Source: Torymus aiolomorphi
Taxonomy: Eukaryota > Arthropoda > Insecta > Hymenoptera > Torymidae
Assembly: GCA_036365515.1 (NCBI GenBank)
Contig: CM070874.1
Location: 170,001,297-170,065,296, forward strand
Length of the DNA: 64,000 nt
Direction of reading: 5' to 3'
A program made the translations under genes and the position numbers. The notes beneath the pieces were generated by a model. That model was not told the origin of the DNA and ran no database searches. It saw nothing but the letters and a program-made list of their open reading frames with translations. Shown in pieces: positions 43,196 to 55,500 of this stretch. Numbering within the stretch: position 1 is the stretch's first letter; every line of letters starts with the position of its first letter.

Positions 43196-43330
43196 GTCAC
43201 CTATAGTATAACTATCCAACTATATTCGGGTATCGTATACTAAATTATTAATATAATTATTGAAAATAGGGGAGATAGGGGAGATTTTTCGATTATGGAG
43301 GCGAAAAGGGGACATGCTTGGAAATAGGGG

Positions 43331-43825
43331 TGTATGAAATCGTTTGTCTTCGCGGTGAGTCTGCCCGGTGCACGTTCGAGGCCGGTAGCTGTATATTGTG
43401 AAAAATCATCACGAGCGGCAGCACTGTATCGCACTGGTAGGATAGCAACGCATGCATGGGTAGGTAGTACCCGATTCTGCGTGCCTCATTTGAAAAGCTC
43501 GCGACGAGTTAGGTTCGTCTGGTCAGAAGTCTCATGACTTGTCGCGCGCGCACGTTCTCATGATTTGCAAGACAAATTCAAGTGATGTAAACTCCGTGTG
43601 TACCGTATGATTGGTGTGTATGTGAATCAGGGAGACAAAGCTAAGGCTGTGAAGCTATGAGCGTACGTAGGGGTTTTTCAATAAACAGTGTAAGTGTATG
43701 ACTCGACTCTCTTGATTGCCCCATTATCCTCAGATCTGTTCCGTACGCAGCCCGCCGAAGTTTCAGCGGCTGACCTAAACACAGCGAGTGCGTGTATATA
43801 TCACATGCAACTCGATCCTCAAACA
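43331..43825 (+). repeat. 5' LTR of BEL/Pao copy 2
   Basis: It aligns end to end with 49343-49843, with scattered substitutions and a few short indels (for example an extra 'tactcg' in the 3' LTR), implying an insertion that is not very recent. It starts TG and ends CA. Confidence 0.92.
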
Positions 43826-43827
43826 AT

Positions 43828-43840
43828 TGGCGATCCTGCC
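43828..43840 (+). other. Primer-binding site candidate of BEL/Pao copy 2
   Basis: TGGCGATCCTGCC begins two bases after the 5' LTR. A TGG start is normal for a tRNA 3' end (CCA) complement. I did not assign the tRNA. Confidence 0.6.
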
Positions 43841-44299
43841 AGGATAGCGGTGTACGGAATGTAATCAAGATACTAGAGCAAGCAAGAACCTCATATAGCC
43901 ATTGTGAACGTGCGACGAGCCGGTGGCGGCCGGCGGCGGCCATCTTGGGTTTCAAGGAATCACTCTCCGATGAGCTCGCGCTTCCAAGAAGCAGCACGCG
44001 ATAACTAAACAAGTTTCTTCTTAACGAAACATCGACTCATCAATCGTAAGTTTCAAGGACACTCTATATCAAGAAGGGTGCTTCGAAACAAAAATCCTCG
44101 TCGTGTCAATAAACGCATACTAGCGTTCGCACATACGCACAGCAGCATTTCTTAAAGCGAATATACAGCACGACACGCCCTGTACTAAGCGGAGTGATTA
44201 TGAAAATTAAAGGAGCCATGTGAAAAAACGCCGGTACATGCACGCGCGCGCTCGCTAAGCACAAGGCAGTTCAGTAAGGACATCACACAGTAAAATATC

Positions 44300-45320
44300 A
44301 TGGACGGCGAAATGACACATAAGGAAGAAGAAGCATACGCAGCAGCGCAAGCAACGGCGCAAACTAAGCTCAACGAGCTATATCACGCGCAAGACGTAGC
44401 ATTTGCGACGGTACGTCGAGCTATCGACTATACTCGCGGACTACAAGCAACACACCGAATAATTCCCCTCTTGGACGCACGTGAGACTCGTCTGCGGGAA
44501 TCCTGGACTGAGGTTGTAGCTACAGACAAACTCATCCGCTCTCTTGCCATTATAGCCGAGCAAAGTCACCGCAGTTACTTCAAAAATAAACGACTCGAAG
44601 AAATAGAGGTCGAATTCATCAGCGCTTTGGATCAACTATCAATTTGGAAGTATGAAGTCCAAATAGCTCAACAAGCCAGGGGTGGTCAAGCTCTCGCACC
44701 AGTAGCAGTAGCAGTAGCCAATACACACCTCAAGCTACCGAGATTAAGTATTCCTCAATTTTCAGGTAAAATTACGGAATGGGTACCGTTTCGTAATTCA
44801 TTTATTGCTCTTGTAAAATCGAACGCGTCGTTAAGCGACGTTGAGAAATTGCACCATTTAAAGGCCTCAGCTAAAGGTAAAGCGAGCGAAATTATTTGCA
44901 GCGTACAACTTGCGAACGGCAATTTTGATACAGCGTGGACGCTACTAGAAGCTCGGTACGAAAACAAACGTGTTGCAGTAAATGCTCATTTAGCGGAAAT
45001 ATTTAAAATCGAGTCAATTAATCGCGAATCTGCGCAGAGTCTGTTAAATGTTAAGAAACGTTATTAAATGAAATCTCGCAGCATTAAAAAATCTTGAGTG
45101 CCCTACCGAGCACTATGGAGCGATATTAGTACATGTGTTAACAGAAAAGCTCGATCAACAAACTCAGCGTGACTGGGAACTTAGTATCGCGGCAAATAAT
45201 GGTATTCCTAACTTCAATGATCTTGATACTTTTTTGCTTGAAAGAATTCGAGTATTAGACTCTCTTAGTCCGGCTGAGTTGTTGAACAAGACTTCGCAAC
45301 TGTTGAAATGTTAAATCAAG
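44300..45320 (+). pseudogene. BEL/Pao gag, copy 2
   Basis: The ATG at 44300 begins a helical N-terminus (MDGEMTHKEEEAYAAAQATA). The Pao gag signature LPRLSIPQFSGKITEWVPF, then LSDVEKLHHLKA, follows at about residues 150-195, and WTLLEARYENKR after it. The first frame ends at a TAA at 45067. Homology continues in another frame through HVLTEKLDQQTQRDWEL and LDTFLLERI to about 45314. One or two frameshifts disable it. Confidence 0.85.
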
Positions 45321-45399
45321 CGTACAGTCACAGGCAAAATCGCATAACAGCACGCGCAAACCCCTAGCTATAACATCGTATGTCGTTACCCCGCCTAAA

Positions 45400-45984
45400 A
45401 TCTCTTGTGTTGTTTGTACTCAAGACCATAAAATATATCACTGTTCAAAATTTAAGGAAATCCCTGTGACCGAGCGGTACGATTACGTGCGCTCACTCAA
45501 TCTATGCTCGAATTGTCTCGGCAAAGGGCACAAGCGGAACGCCTGTCCGAGTACGGGGTCTTGTCGGCAGTGCGCCCAGAAGCACCACACTATACTACAT
45601 AGAGACGCGCCGCGTGGGGACAAATCTAATACTTCTTCGCCACAATCTCAAGAATTCGCGAAGCTAGAAAACAAACAATCTTTCGCGACCCATCTGTCAA
45701 TTCAGAATCCCCTCTCTTCAACTAAAATCTTATTAGCCACTGCTAAAATCTGGGTCTCGTCAGACAAAAATCGAAAAATTCAAGTACGCGCGTTACTTGA
45801 TCAAGGATCAACTTGGTCATTCGTATCAAGTAAACTAGCTGCAGCTCTAGGTGCTCAGCGCACACAAATATCTGTTGATATGACTGGCTTAGGTGGTGCG
45901 CCAACAGGGGCCACCTCTTCTGCAATTGATATTAAGCTTTTTAATCAAAACCAACAAGATGTATGTTCTACTCAGCGTTGGTAA
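45400..45984 (+). pseudogene. BEL/Pao zinc knuckle and aspartic protease, copy 2
   Basis: The cysteine pairs CVVCTQDHKIYHC (upstream of the listed start) and CSNCLGKGHKRNAC form the zinc knuckles, with CRQCAQKHH after. The retroviral-type protease active site is LLDQGSTWSFVS, typical for Pao, which uses D-Q-G-S. The frame ends prematurely at 45984. A shift then leads into the RT frame at about 46053. Confidence 0.85.
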
Positions 45985-46052
45985 TTCCCAAGATTACTTC
46001 TTAATCTACTGATTGTACTGTACCTTTTAATCATTGGTCTCATATTAAAAAT

Positions 46053-47423
46053 TTGCAACTCGCAGATGATCTAGCTAACACTGGCCAAATTGACTTACTC
46101 ATAGGTGCAGATCTCTATGGTTTTATTTTACTTAACGGTGTTCGTAACGGCAAGGTACACGAGCCTGTAGCACAACGTACTGTGTTCGGATGGGTACCTT
46201 TCGGTCCTTGCTCTTCTACCAATCAAGACGCTCCGATACAAATTCCTGTGCATCACTCACTATCAGCTCATAACTTAGACGCTGCATTGCAGAAATTTTG
46301 GAAAGTCGAGAGCATCCCTCCACAAAAAATCATGTCCCCCGAAGATCAACACTGCGAATCATACTTCACCCATACTCATTCGCGAGACGCAGACGGAAGG
46401 TACATAGTGCGCATTCCATTCACGCTAAATAAAACAACTGAATTAGGGCAATCGCGATCCATTGCGAAAAATCTTTTGACAAAAATCGAAACTCGTCTGG
46501 CTTGTCATCCAGAGCAAAAACTACTTTACGATGAATTTATGCTTGAGTATCAATCTTTGAATCATATGACGCCGGTAAGTCCATTACCCTTAAATCAAAC
46601 GCCAGTAGTTTATTCACCTCATCACCCGATCATTCGAAACGAAAGTCAAACCACGAAACTAACAGGCGTTTTTAATGCGTCTTGCAAAACTTCAAACAGT
46701 ATCTCGCTTAATGACTGCATGCTTACTGACCCAAAGTTGCAAACCGAACTCGTTGTGGTTCTATCTCAATGGCGTTCATACCCTCTTGTTTTTGTTGCGG
46801 ACATAGCTAAAATGTATCGGCAAATCCTAGTAGATCCTCGCGATCATGACTTCCAACGTATCCTATGGCGCCAATCAGCTGACTACTCACCCACCGATTA
46901 TCAACTCAACACAGTCACATGCGGAACAAGATCTGCTCCGTATCTAGCTCTTCGAGTGATTAAACAATTAATTATCGATGAAGGAGCCCATTTTCCACTT
47001 GCATCTACTGTGTTGACTCATGATACATTTGTTGACGACTTATTGTTTGGAGCTTATGGTGAACGATCCACGCTTGCAGTACGCAATGAAGTTATTGCAC
47101 TCTTAGGTAAAGCTCAGCTACAGCCGCGCAAGTGGGCAAGCAATCAACCTGAATTGGTCCTGGACATTGACCCAAGCAACCATGGTTTATCATGGTCTTC
47201 TCTATCGCACGAAAACAGTGGAGTTAAAATACTCGGCCTCAAGTGGCATCCAGCTACTGACTCCTTTTCCTTTTCAATTAACATAAATCTGCCTTCGTCA
47301 CTGTCAAAACGACAAGTTTTGTCCCTGCTGTCACAACTGTTTGACCCGCTCAGGTGGGTGTCCCCAGTTATAATCAAAGGAAAAATTCTCATGCAAAAAT
47401 TATGGTTAAGCCAAGTAAAATGA
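46053..47423 (+). pseudogene. BEL/Pao reverse transcriptase, copy 2 (long intact frame)
   Basis: This is the longest retroelement frame in the window (456 codons). After the protease tail (LLIGADLYGFIL and RTVFGWVPFGP) the RT has VFNASCKTSNSISLND, palm motif VADIAKMYRQILVDPRD (about residue 248), TCGTRSAPYLALR and the catalytic FVDDLLFG (about residue 326). The connection block LSLLSQLFDPLRWVSP is near the end. It stops at 47423 while RNase H continues in another frame. Confidence 0.92.
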
Positions 47424-48080
47424 TACGATATTCTTCCAGAACCATTGTCTCAACGCTGGTTCGAATATTTCGAATCTTTAACAATTTTATCGCAAATACA
47501 AATTCATAAGTGAAATAATTTGCATAGTCACAATCAATCTAGTCAGCTACATGGATTTTCGGACGCTTCGAATGATGCATACGGAGCTGTCGTGTATCTC
47601 CGAACTGTTACTGAATCAGGCCAAGTGCAAATTACGCTAGTCATGAGCAAAACTAAGGTTTCTCCCTTAAAGCAGATATCCGTACATCCGTTGGAGCTCC
47701 AAGCAGCCGTGCTGCTCGCTCAGCTTATCGCAGCCTTACGTGGAATACGCGCATTTGCAGAGCTGCCAGTTAAATGTTCGACAGACTAGAGTATCACCTT
47801 ATCGTGGCTGAGAAAACACTCGTCAACATGGAAACTTTTTGTGTCTAACCGTGTCGCTGAAATACATGAGCTACTCCCAAATCATCAATGGCGCCACGTG
47901 CCCACATCAACAATCCAGCCGACCTCGCGTCTCGCGGTTGTACACCCTCTAATCTTACAAATTGCTCGCTATGGTGGCAGGTGCAGAATGGTTAAGCAAA
48001 GAACCAAAAGAATGGCCAAATACATTCCCAAAGCCTCCACCGGACGATGCACTAGAAGATAAAATTGTAGTTTCTCACGT
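47424..48080 (+). pseudogene. BEL/Pao RNase H domain, copy 2
   Basis: LHGFSDASNDAYGAVVYLR marks the RNase H start (D-A-S), followed by VMSKTKVSPLKQISVHPLEL. Stops at 47789 and frameshifts follow. The final WRHVPTSTIQPTSRLA is the degenerate form of the Pao 'N-P-A-D' block, and WSKEPKEWP-like sequence starts the linker to integrase. Confidence 0.82.
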
Positions 48081-49110
48081 CACGCATGACTCTAACACTC
48101 CCCTGTACATAGTCGTTCATAAGTGTTCATCATGGATGCGAGCAGTTAGAGTCACTGCTTATGTACTTCGATATAAACGCAATCTTACAACTAAAGTGAA
48201 GAAACGAACACCAAATGCAGTTTGCCCCGAATCAATTGCTCTTGGCCCACTTTCTGTTGGTGAATTATTCGACGTAAAAATTATGCTGTTTAAGCATTTG
48301 CAGGCCCAAATGTTCGCTACAGAATTAAACGATTTATCTCAAACGCAACGTGTATCACCTCAAAGCAAGCTCTCCTCCCTATACCCTTATATTGACAAGG
48401 AGACCGGTCTTATTCGAGTAGGTGGTCGACTTAGTCACTCTTCGTTGTCTCAAGACATGCAGCACCCTGTGATTCTCCATTCACATCCTTTAGTAACCGC
48501 TCTAATCGGATATGTTCATCAGCGTTGGTTACACGGAGGTATGAAGCTTACTTTGTGCACACTAAGACAAAGCGTGTGGATTTTAAACCCTCGTGCTTAA
48601 ATCAAATCGGTAATATTTAAGTGCGTCACATGCGCAAAAATCCGAGCAACATTAGCATCACAACTTATGGCCGATCTACCTGCTAGCAGAGTCAGTCGCT
48701 CAGACCGTGCCTTTGTTCATTGCGGCATTGATTATGCTGGACCTCTTAAGGTTCGCATGACGAGCGGTCGCGGTATCAAGTCTCAGCAATGCTACATTGC
48801 AGTTTTCGTATGTCTTTCAGTCAAAGCTATACACTTAGAATTAGTATTTGACTACTCATCTCCCGTATCCATTGCGGCTTAAAACGCTTCACAGCTCGTA
48901 GAGGATTACCAGTGCACATGCACAGTGACCGAGGCACAACCTTTCAAGGTGTCGAGAGATTACTCCACGAGTATGCGAAAACTATCTCCAGCCCCATTCG
49001 TCCTATTTCTGAACTTGTATTATTACCGATCGACTTAGAAAACTCAAATGTACCTTGCGATAAGGAAACCTCGATAAGTAAATTTGTAATTTTATTTGCA
49101 TAAAATCGAA
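48081..49110 (+). pseudogene. BEL/Pao integrase, copy 2
   Basis: The integrase zinc-binding and core blocks read LIRVGGRLSHSSL, HPVILHSHPL and HQRWLHGGMK, then (after a stop at 48598-48600) ADLPASRVSRSDRAF, GIDYAGPL, CYIAVFVCLSVKAIHLELVF, and in a last frame MHSDRGTTFQGVERLLHEY with the catalytic D. The sequence then changes abruptly, so the C-terminal part of integrase is missing. Confidence 0.85.
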
Positions 49111-49342
49111 ATCTGGTTAACAAAAAAAAAACTCAAACTATGTATAAATTACTAACCGACGTAACAACACATAGGTAAGCTATACCACAATAAGTGTAAA
49201 TCATTACAATGCATCTATTTTTTCATGTCAAATTTGAACCAATACAATAGCTCTTAAGTTAATAGGCATTCTGCTTCCACGCACATTGCTTAGGTTAAGT
49301 AGGTAGGTGTGTATTGAAATTAATATTTCAAGACGGGCGGTT

Positions 49343-49843
49343 TGTATGAGATCGTTTGTCTTCGCGGTGAGTCTGCCCGGTGTACGTTCGAGACCGGTAG
49401 CTGTATACTGTGAGAAATCATCACAAGCAGCAGCACTGTATCGCACCGGTAGGATAGCAACGCATGCATGGGTAGGTAGTAGGCGGTTCTGCGCGCCTCA
49501 TCTAAAAAGCTCGCGACGAGTTAGGTACTCGTACGTCTGGTCAGAAGTCTCATGACTTGTCACGCGCGCACGTTCTGATGATGAGCAAGATAAATTCAAG
49601 TGTCGTAAACTCCATGTGTGCCGTATGATTGGTGTGTATGTGAATCAGGGAGAGAAAGCTAAAGCTGTAAAGCTATGAGCGTACGTAGGGGTCTTTCAAT
49701 AAACAGTGTAAGTATATGACTCGAACCTCTTGATTGCCCCGCTATCCTCAGATCTGTTCTGTACGCAGCCCGCCGAAGTTTCAGCGGCTGACCTAAACAC
49801 AGCGAGTGCGTGTATATACGGCATGCAACTCGATCCTCAAACA
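49343..49843 (+). repeat. 3' LTR of BEL/Pao copy 2
   Basis: TGTATGAGATCG...CCTCAAACA is homologous to the 5' LTR. The stretch just before it (49110-49342) is AT-rich and lacks an obvious clean polypurine tract, although 'caagacgggcgg' at 49330-49340 is partly purine-rich. Confidence 0.9.
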
Positions 49844-49879
49844 AGGAGAGAATAGGGAAAAATAGGGGAGAGAGTATGA

Positions 49880-50135
49880 CTCCTGATAGTTTTTCAGCCC
49901 AAGTAGACGGGGGATATGAGGTCCACGCATACAAGGGAATTACGTAGATGTGCAACAGACAATTATTTATAGTATCCCCCGCCTACTTGGGTTGAAAAAT
50001 TGTTTAAATAATTGTTTTGCTTATTGGTGCACGTCTACATAATTCCCTAACATGCGTGGACCTTGCGTCCCCTGGCTACTTGAGTTTAAAAATTATTTGA
50101 ATAACCGTTTTGCCTATTTTTTTATATCTACATGA
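49880..50135. repeat. Satellite fragment with the same inverted junction as at 20.29 kb
   Basis: A reverse-orientation unit (cccaagtagacgggggatat) meets a forward unit at 'caacagacaattatttatag', as at 20280-20300. The fragment ends at the fold-back element at about 50150. Confidence 0.85.
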
Positions 50136-50159
50136 CCTATACGAAAATGACCCTTATAG

Positions 50160-50660
50160 GAAAATGGTAGGTTACCGAACAGGTGTCAAAATTTTGAATA
50201 TTTTGGCAGACGTTCCCAAAGTTTTATTTGTACTCTCTCCATCAAGGCTTGAAAGATCAAAATTTAATACATAGTGCGTTAACATCAAGGTTTCTAATAC
50301 TATAGTTTAGACAGTATATGTCCAAGGGAATTGACCAATATAGTCTTTCTATATATTTGTTACACATTGCTGTCTAAGGCTTACAAGTACAACGTGCTGT
50401 TCTAAGTGTTATAAAAGTACGTTGTACTTTTAAGCCTTAGACAGCAATATGTAACAAACATACAGAAAGCCCATATTGGTCAATTTATTTCGACATATAC
50501 TGTTTAAACTATAGTATTAGAAACCTTGACGTTAACGCACTATGTGTTAAATTTTGAACTTTCAAGCCCTGATGAGAAGAGTACAAATAAAACTCTCGAA
50601 ACGTCGGCCAAAATATTCAAAATTTTGACTCTGTTCGTTGACGTCCACCTACCATTTGCC
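50160..50660. repeat. Fold-back (inverted-repeat) element in the satellite
   Basis: The two halves are imperfect inverted copies about 220 bp long. Outer arms are AATGGTAGGT/ACCTACCATT and GTCAAAATTTTGAATATTTT with its complement; the inner arms include 'tgtctaaggctta' and its complement, closing near 50390. No transposase is encoded. It separates two satellite blocks. Confidence 0.85.
50565..50612 (+). ncRNA. Second hammerhead-ribozyme-like motif (in the right arm of the fold-back)
   Basis: CTGATGA (50569-50575) is followed by a stem II-like hairpin (AGAGT 50578-50582 with ACTCT 50592-50596, loop ACAAATAAA), GAAA (50598-50601) and CGTCGG. The left arm carries the inverted counterpart with changed core bases (CTTGATGG, GGAAC), so only the right arm keeps the consensus boxes. 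Cleavage site and stem I were not confirmed. Confidence 0.45.
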
Positions 50661-50694
50661 AATAATTAACAATACGGACACTCACTTCTTAACA

Positions 50695-52090
50695 ATGACT
50701 CCCTTATATGCATGTACCTCATATACCCCGATTACTTAGGTTTAAAAGCTATTTAAATAATAGTTTTGCTTATTTTTTCATAACTACATTACTTCCTCAT
50801 ATGCGTGAAACACATATCCCTCGACGACTTGGGTTTAAAAGCTATTTAAATAATCGTTTTGCTTATATTTTCATGTCTACATGACTTCCTTATATGCATG
50901 GACCTCATATCCCCCGCCTACTTGGGTTTAAAACTTATTTAAATAATCGTTATACTTATTGTTTATGTCTACCTGACTTCCTTATATGCGTGGACCTCAT
51001 ACCCCCCCCCCCCCGCCTACTTGGGTTTAAAACTTATTTAAATAATCGTTATACTTACTTTTCATGTCCTCATGACTCCCTTATACGCGTGAACGTCATA
51101 TCCCGCGCCTACTTGGGTTTAAAAGCTATTTAAATAATCGTTTTGCTTATTCTTTTCATATCTACATTACTTCCTTATATGCGTGGATCTCATTTCCCCC
51201 GACTACTTGGAATTAAAAGCTATTTAAATAATCGTTTTGCTTATATTTTCATGTCTATATGACTTCCTTATATACGTGAACCTCAAATTCCCCGCCTACT
51301 TGGGATTAAAACTTATTTAAATAATCGTTATACTTATTTTTCATGACTACATGACCCTTGTATGCGTGGCCGTCATATACCCCGCCTACTTGGGTTTAAA
51401 AGCTATTTAAATAATCGTTTTGCTTATTTTTTCATGTCTACATGACTCCCTTATATGCGTGGACCTCATATCCCCCGACTACATGGGTTTAAAAGCTATT
51501 TAAATAATCGGTTTGCTTATTGTTTTGTCTTCATGACTCCCTTATATGCGTGGACCTCGTATCCCCCGTCTACTTGGGTGTAAAAATTATTTAAATAATC
51601 GTTTTGCTTATTGTTTCATGTCTTCATGGCTCCCTCCTATTCGTGAACCTCGCGTCCCCCGGCTACCTGAATTTAAAAATTATTTAAATAATAGTCTTGC
51701 TTACTTCACACGTCTACGTAACTCCGTTATAAGCTTGGAACTCGCGTCCCCCGGCTACTTGGGTTTAACAATTATTTAAATAATCGTTTTGCTTATTTTT
51801 TCAGATCTTCGTGACTCCCTCATATGCGTGGTCCGCAGGTCCCCCGGCTACTTAAGTTTAAAAATTATTTAAATAATCGTTTTGCTTATTGCGTAATGTC
51901 TTCATGACTCCCTTATATGCGTGGACCTAGCGTCCCCCGGCTACTTGGGTTTAAAAATTATTAAAATAAGTCTTGTTAGTTAATGCATGTCTACGTAATT
52001 CCCTAATATTTGTGGACTTCGTATCCCGCGCCTACTTGAGTTTACAAATTATTTAACTAATCATCTTCGTTATTGTTGCACGTCTACGAA
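50695..52090 (+). repeat. Satellite array (~92-bp unit), continuation
   Basis: About 15 forward units, including one with a C run (51002-51014). The array ends at 'attgttgcacgtctacgaat', where the second DDE transposon copy begins without a recognisable left terminal repeat. Confidence 0.9.
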
Positions 52091-52555
52091 TTTCTGTCAA
52101 TACAATCAAACTTGGATTTCATAGTGCCTTTCGTGTATTTGATGATTAAATCATCGGTAACTCTTTGTTTCGTTATTTCTTTCGTTTATTGTAGCAACTG
52201 AAATAGATTCAATTTGGAAATTAAAATGCATAAATCCTTTAAATAAAAATGATCACCCTTCATACAAAATAAAAGATTTGATCGACTTTCCAACACTTTT
52301 AAGAAGCGAATATCCCTTAGTACCAGAAAAAGCAAAAATTTTTTCTAACTGTCAACGCCAAATTTACAAACATAAATCAAGTTTACCTCCAGCTGATGCT
52401 AAAGAAGCTAAAATAGTGTGTAACTATGAGTACCACAAAGCTGGTGTTGCAGTTCTTGAACAAATAAAGAAAGAAATTTCAGAATCAACAAATAATCAAG
52501 AGAGAATTCAGTTACTAACTCTTGCGCCTAAGTTTTGGTCTCGTCGGGACTTAAT

Positions 52556-55500
52556 CAGTGTTGCCAGACGGTTTCAAAATCCCCCTCTAGGCGGCGCTCG
52601 CTTTCCCTCTAGAACACCTCTAGATACATTATAAAAATCCTCTAGAAATCCCTTCAAATATTTAAACCTAATTACCCCACATACAGTACGTTTACGATAA
52701 AAAATTAAACCAACCAACAAACCCACAAACCCTAAACCACTAAACCCCCTTACCCCACGCACAGCGAGTTGCTAAACAAAGTTTAAATAATAAACCCCAA
52801 GCTCCTAAATCCACGTACCCCACGCACAGCGAGTTACTAATAAAAAGTTTAAATAATAAACCCCAAGCTCCTAAACCCACATACCCCACGCACAGCGAGT
52901 TACTAATAGAAAAGTTTAAATAATAAACCCACCTACCCCACGCACAACGAGTTGCTAAAACAAGTTTAAATAATAAACTCCCAGCTCCTAAACCCACATA
53001 CCTCACGCACAGCGAGTTACTAATAAAAAGTTTAAATAATAAACCCCAAGCTCCTAAACCCACATACCCCACGCACAGCGAGTTGCTAAAAAAAGTTTAA
53101 ATAATAAACCCCCAGCTCCTAAACCCACATACCCCACGCACAGGGAAATACCAATAAACCATTAAGAATAAAAAATTAACAATAAATCATTAAATAAATC
53201 TACCTGCATCACGTAAGATGAATTGGAAATAAAATAATCATTTTGAAAATCGCGCTAAAAACGCATAGGTTACAAAGTTACAATACGCGGATAGCGCTGT
53301 CATATAATGTCAGAATGATCGGTCATTACAACACTCAAATACTTAGATGTTTTAGTTCTGTCTCTCTCTACCTCACTGCTCTGCGCACCAAGCAGGGGAC
53401 TGTTCTTTGTTTCGTACATAAAGGAAAATACTGAGCAACACCGTCTTTCGCATCGTCACGTGTAAAACGTAAAGTGTCGTTAGATACTTTTTAATTTGAA
53501 TTTGCTGGATTTAATTTTGGAAACCTTTTGTGAATATGTCACCGAGGAAGAAAAAAACATCACCGCGTAAAAAAAAATCATACACTCAAAATTATACCGT
53601 GAAGTGGGAAAGCGAAAGCTGTTTTGCAGGTAAACATTTTAGGTTAACGGTATTAAGTGATTTTACGTTGAAATTTTAAATCTTATAATATGTGTAGGCT
53701 GGCTAACAAAAGCACCACCCAATAGTGAAAATAAACAGGCATATTGTAAGTTGTGTTCAGTATATTTAGCTGCTCAACGGAAAAATTTGACTGAGCGCAT
53801 GCAAACTGCCAAACACAATTCAGCAGTGCAAAGAGACAAAGATGCCGTGACTGTGCAAAAAATTGATAAATTTGTGAAACCCAGGTTGACGGAGAGTAAG
53901 AAAATTGCTGAGTTAAAATTGGCCTTTTTACAGCTGAGCATACGTCAGTTAAAACTGTGGATCATTTAACAATTATACTGAAAGGTTTAGACCCAGACTC
54001 TACTTTTATGAAGGAACTTCAACTCCATCGAACAAAATGTTCAGCCTTGATAAAGAACATCCTATCGCCGTGTATCGTGGGAGATTTGTTAAATGATATA
54101 GGTAACTCTTTTTATTCGTTAATAGTCGATGAATCGACCGCTGTAGACAATAAGAAACTATTATGTTTAGTAATAAGATATTTTAGTGTAAAAAAACTAA
54201 AAATGATCACAACATTTTATCGATTGATCGAAATGCGCTCGGGAACGTCCGTCGCTATTTCAAGTGCAATTTTAGAGCAATTAAAAGCAGACAATTTAAG
54301 TATTGACAAACTATTAGGTCTAGGCGTTGACGGAGCGAGCGTTAATGTAGTGACTAATCATTCGCTTACTACCATTTTGCACGAAGAAAATTCGCGAATA
54401 ATAGTAATCAAATGTATATGCCACTCACTACATTTAGCAGCTGAAAAAGCCTGCGGATCGCTCCCGAGACATCTAGATCACATGGTGAAAGACACACACA
54501 ACTGGTTCGCTCATAGCACCAAACGGATGCTCGAATATAAAGAGCTTTATAAAGTATTCAACGGAGAAGAAAATGAACCAAAAAAATTGTCAAAATGAGT
54601 GACACTCGATGGCTTGTGCGTGAAAAGTCTATTTCGACCGTTCTCGATCAATATGATCCCCTTACCTTACTTTTCCAACTAGCCGAAACGAAAGAGAGAT
54701 GCTATATCGCATCACAACTAGCTGCAATGTACAAAGCACCAGAAAACCTATTGTACCTAACTTTTATACACAGCGTATTAAAACCCATCATCGAACTAAA
54801 TACACATTTCCAGTCAGACAAAGCCGATCCAATTAAACTGTTCAGTGAATTAAATGATTTATTTTATTCAGTTTTGCAGAAAATAGTAGTACCATCTCAA
54901 CTTCAAAAAGTAAATTGTAAGAAGCTCCACTGTTTTGAATTTAAAAAATTTCTCATGCCTACTAATTGTATTGATTTTGGTTTTGAGTTTAACAAACTAA
55001 GTGTAACTGTCAAAAACGAAAATTTAGAATACGTAAAAGGTAGATGTAGAGAATTTCTTATTGAAATTGCAAATGAGTTACAAACAAGAATACCCGATAA
55101 CATACACATTTTAGAAAAAATTTCACTTTTTTCTCAAGAAAATGCATCATGTCAAATTAAACCAGATATCTCAGAAGTTGTAAAACACTTTCAGCATGTG
55201 TGTGGCGATGTTGACGAAACCATTCGTCAATGGAATTTATTGCATAGAGTAGAAGTAAGCAAAAAAACCGATGTACTTGATTATTGGGTAGAAATTTATA
55301 AACAAAAGAAATGTAATGGTGAACCTAAATTTGGAAACATTTGTAATTTGGTTTTTGCTTTACTTAGTTTGCCAATATCGAATGCTGCAGTTGAGCGCGT
55401 TTTTTCCATAATTAATGTAGTAAAAGATAAAATACGCAATAAGCTGTCGGTGCTAATGTTGGAAGCAATACTGCATGTACGATGCACATCACCGATCGAA

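Larger units (their letters stand above)
43331..49843 (+). mobile_element. BEL/Pao LTR retrotransposon, copy 2 (6.5 kb)
   Basis: The LTRs are 43331-43825 and 49343-49843 (TGTATGA... to ...CCTCAAACA). The flanks AGGGG (43326-43330) and AGGAG (49844-49848) are a 4-of-5 match to a 5-bp duplication. A primer-binding site TGGCGATCCTGCC follows the 5' LTR. The coding order gag, zinc knuckle, protease, RT, RNase H, integrase is complete but broken by frameshifts. No env-like gene was seen. Confidence 0.92.

Noticed and set aside
43334..43537. Frame MKSFVFAVSLPGARSRP repeated at 49.3 kb
   Set aside because: It is the beginning of the two LTRs of BEL/Pao copy 2, not a duplicated gene.
53243..53434. 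63-codon frame upstream of the hAT transposase as a separate gene
   Set aside because: It has no motif, lies in the transposon 5' region, and is followed by the true ATG at 53536 with a typical intron.
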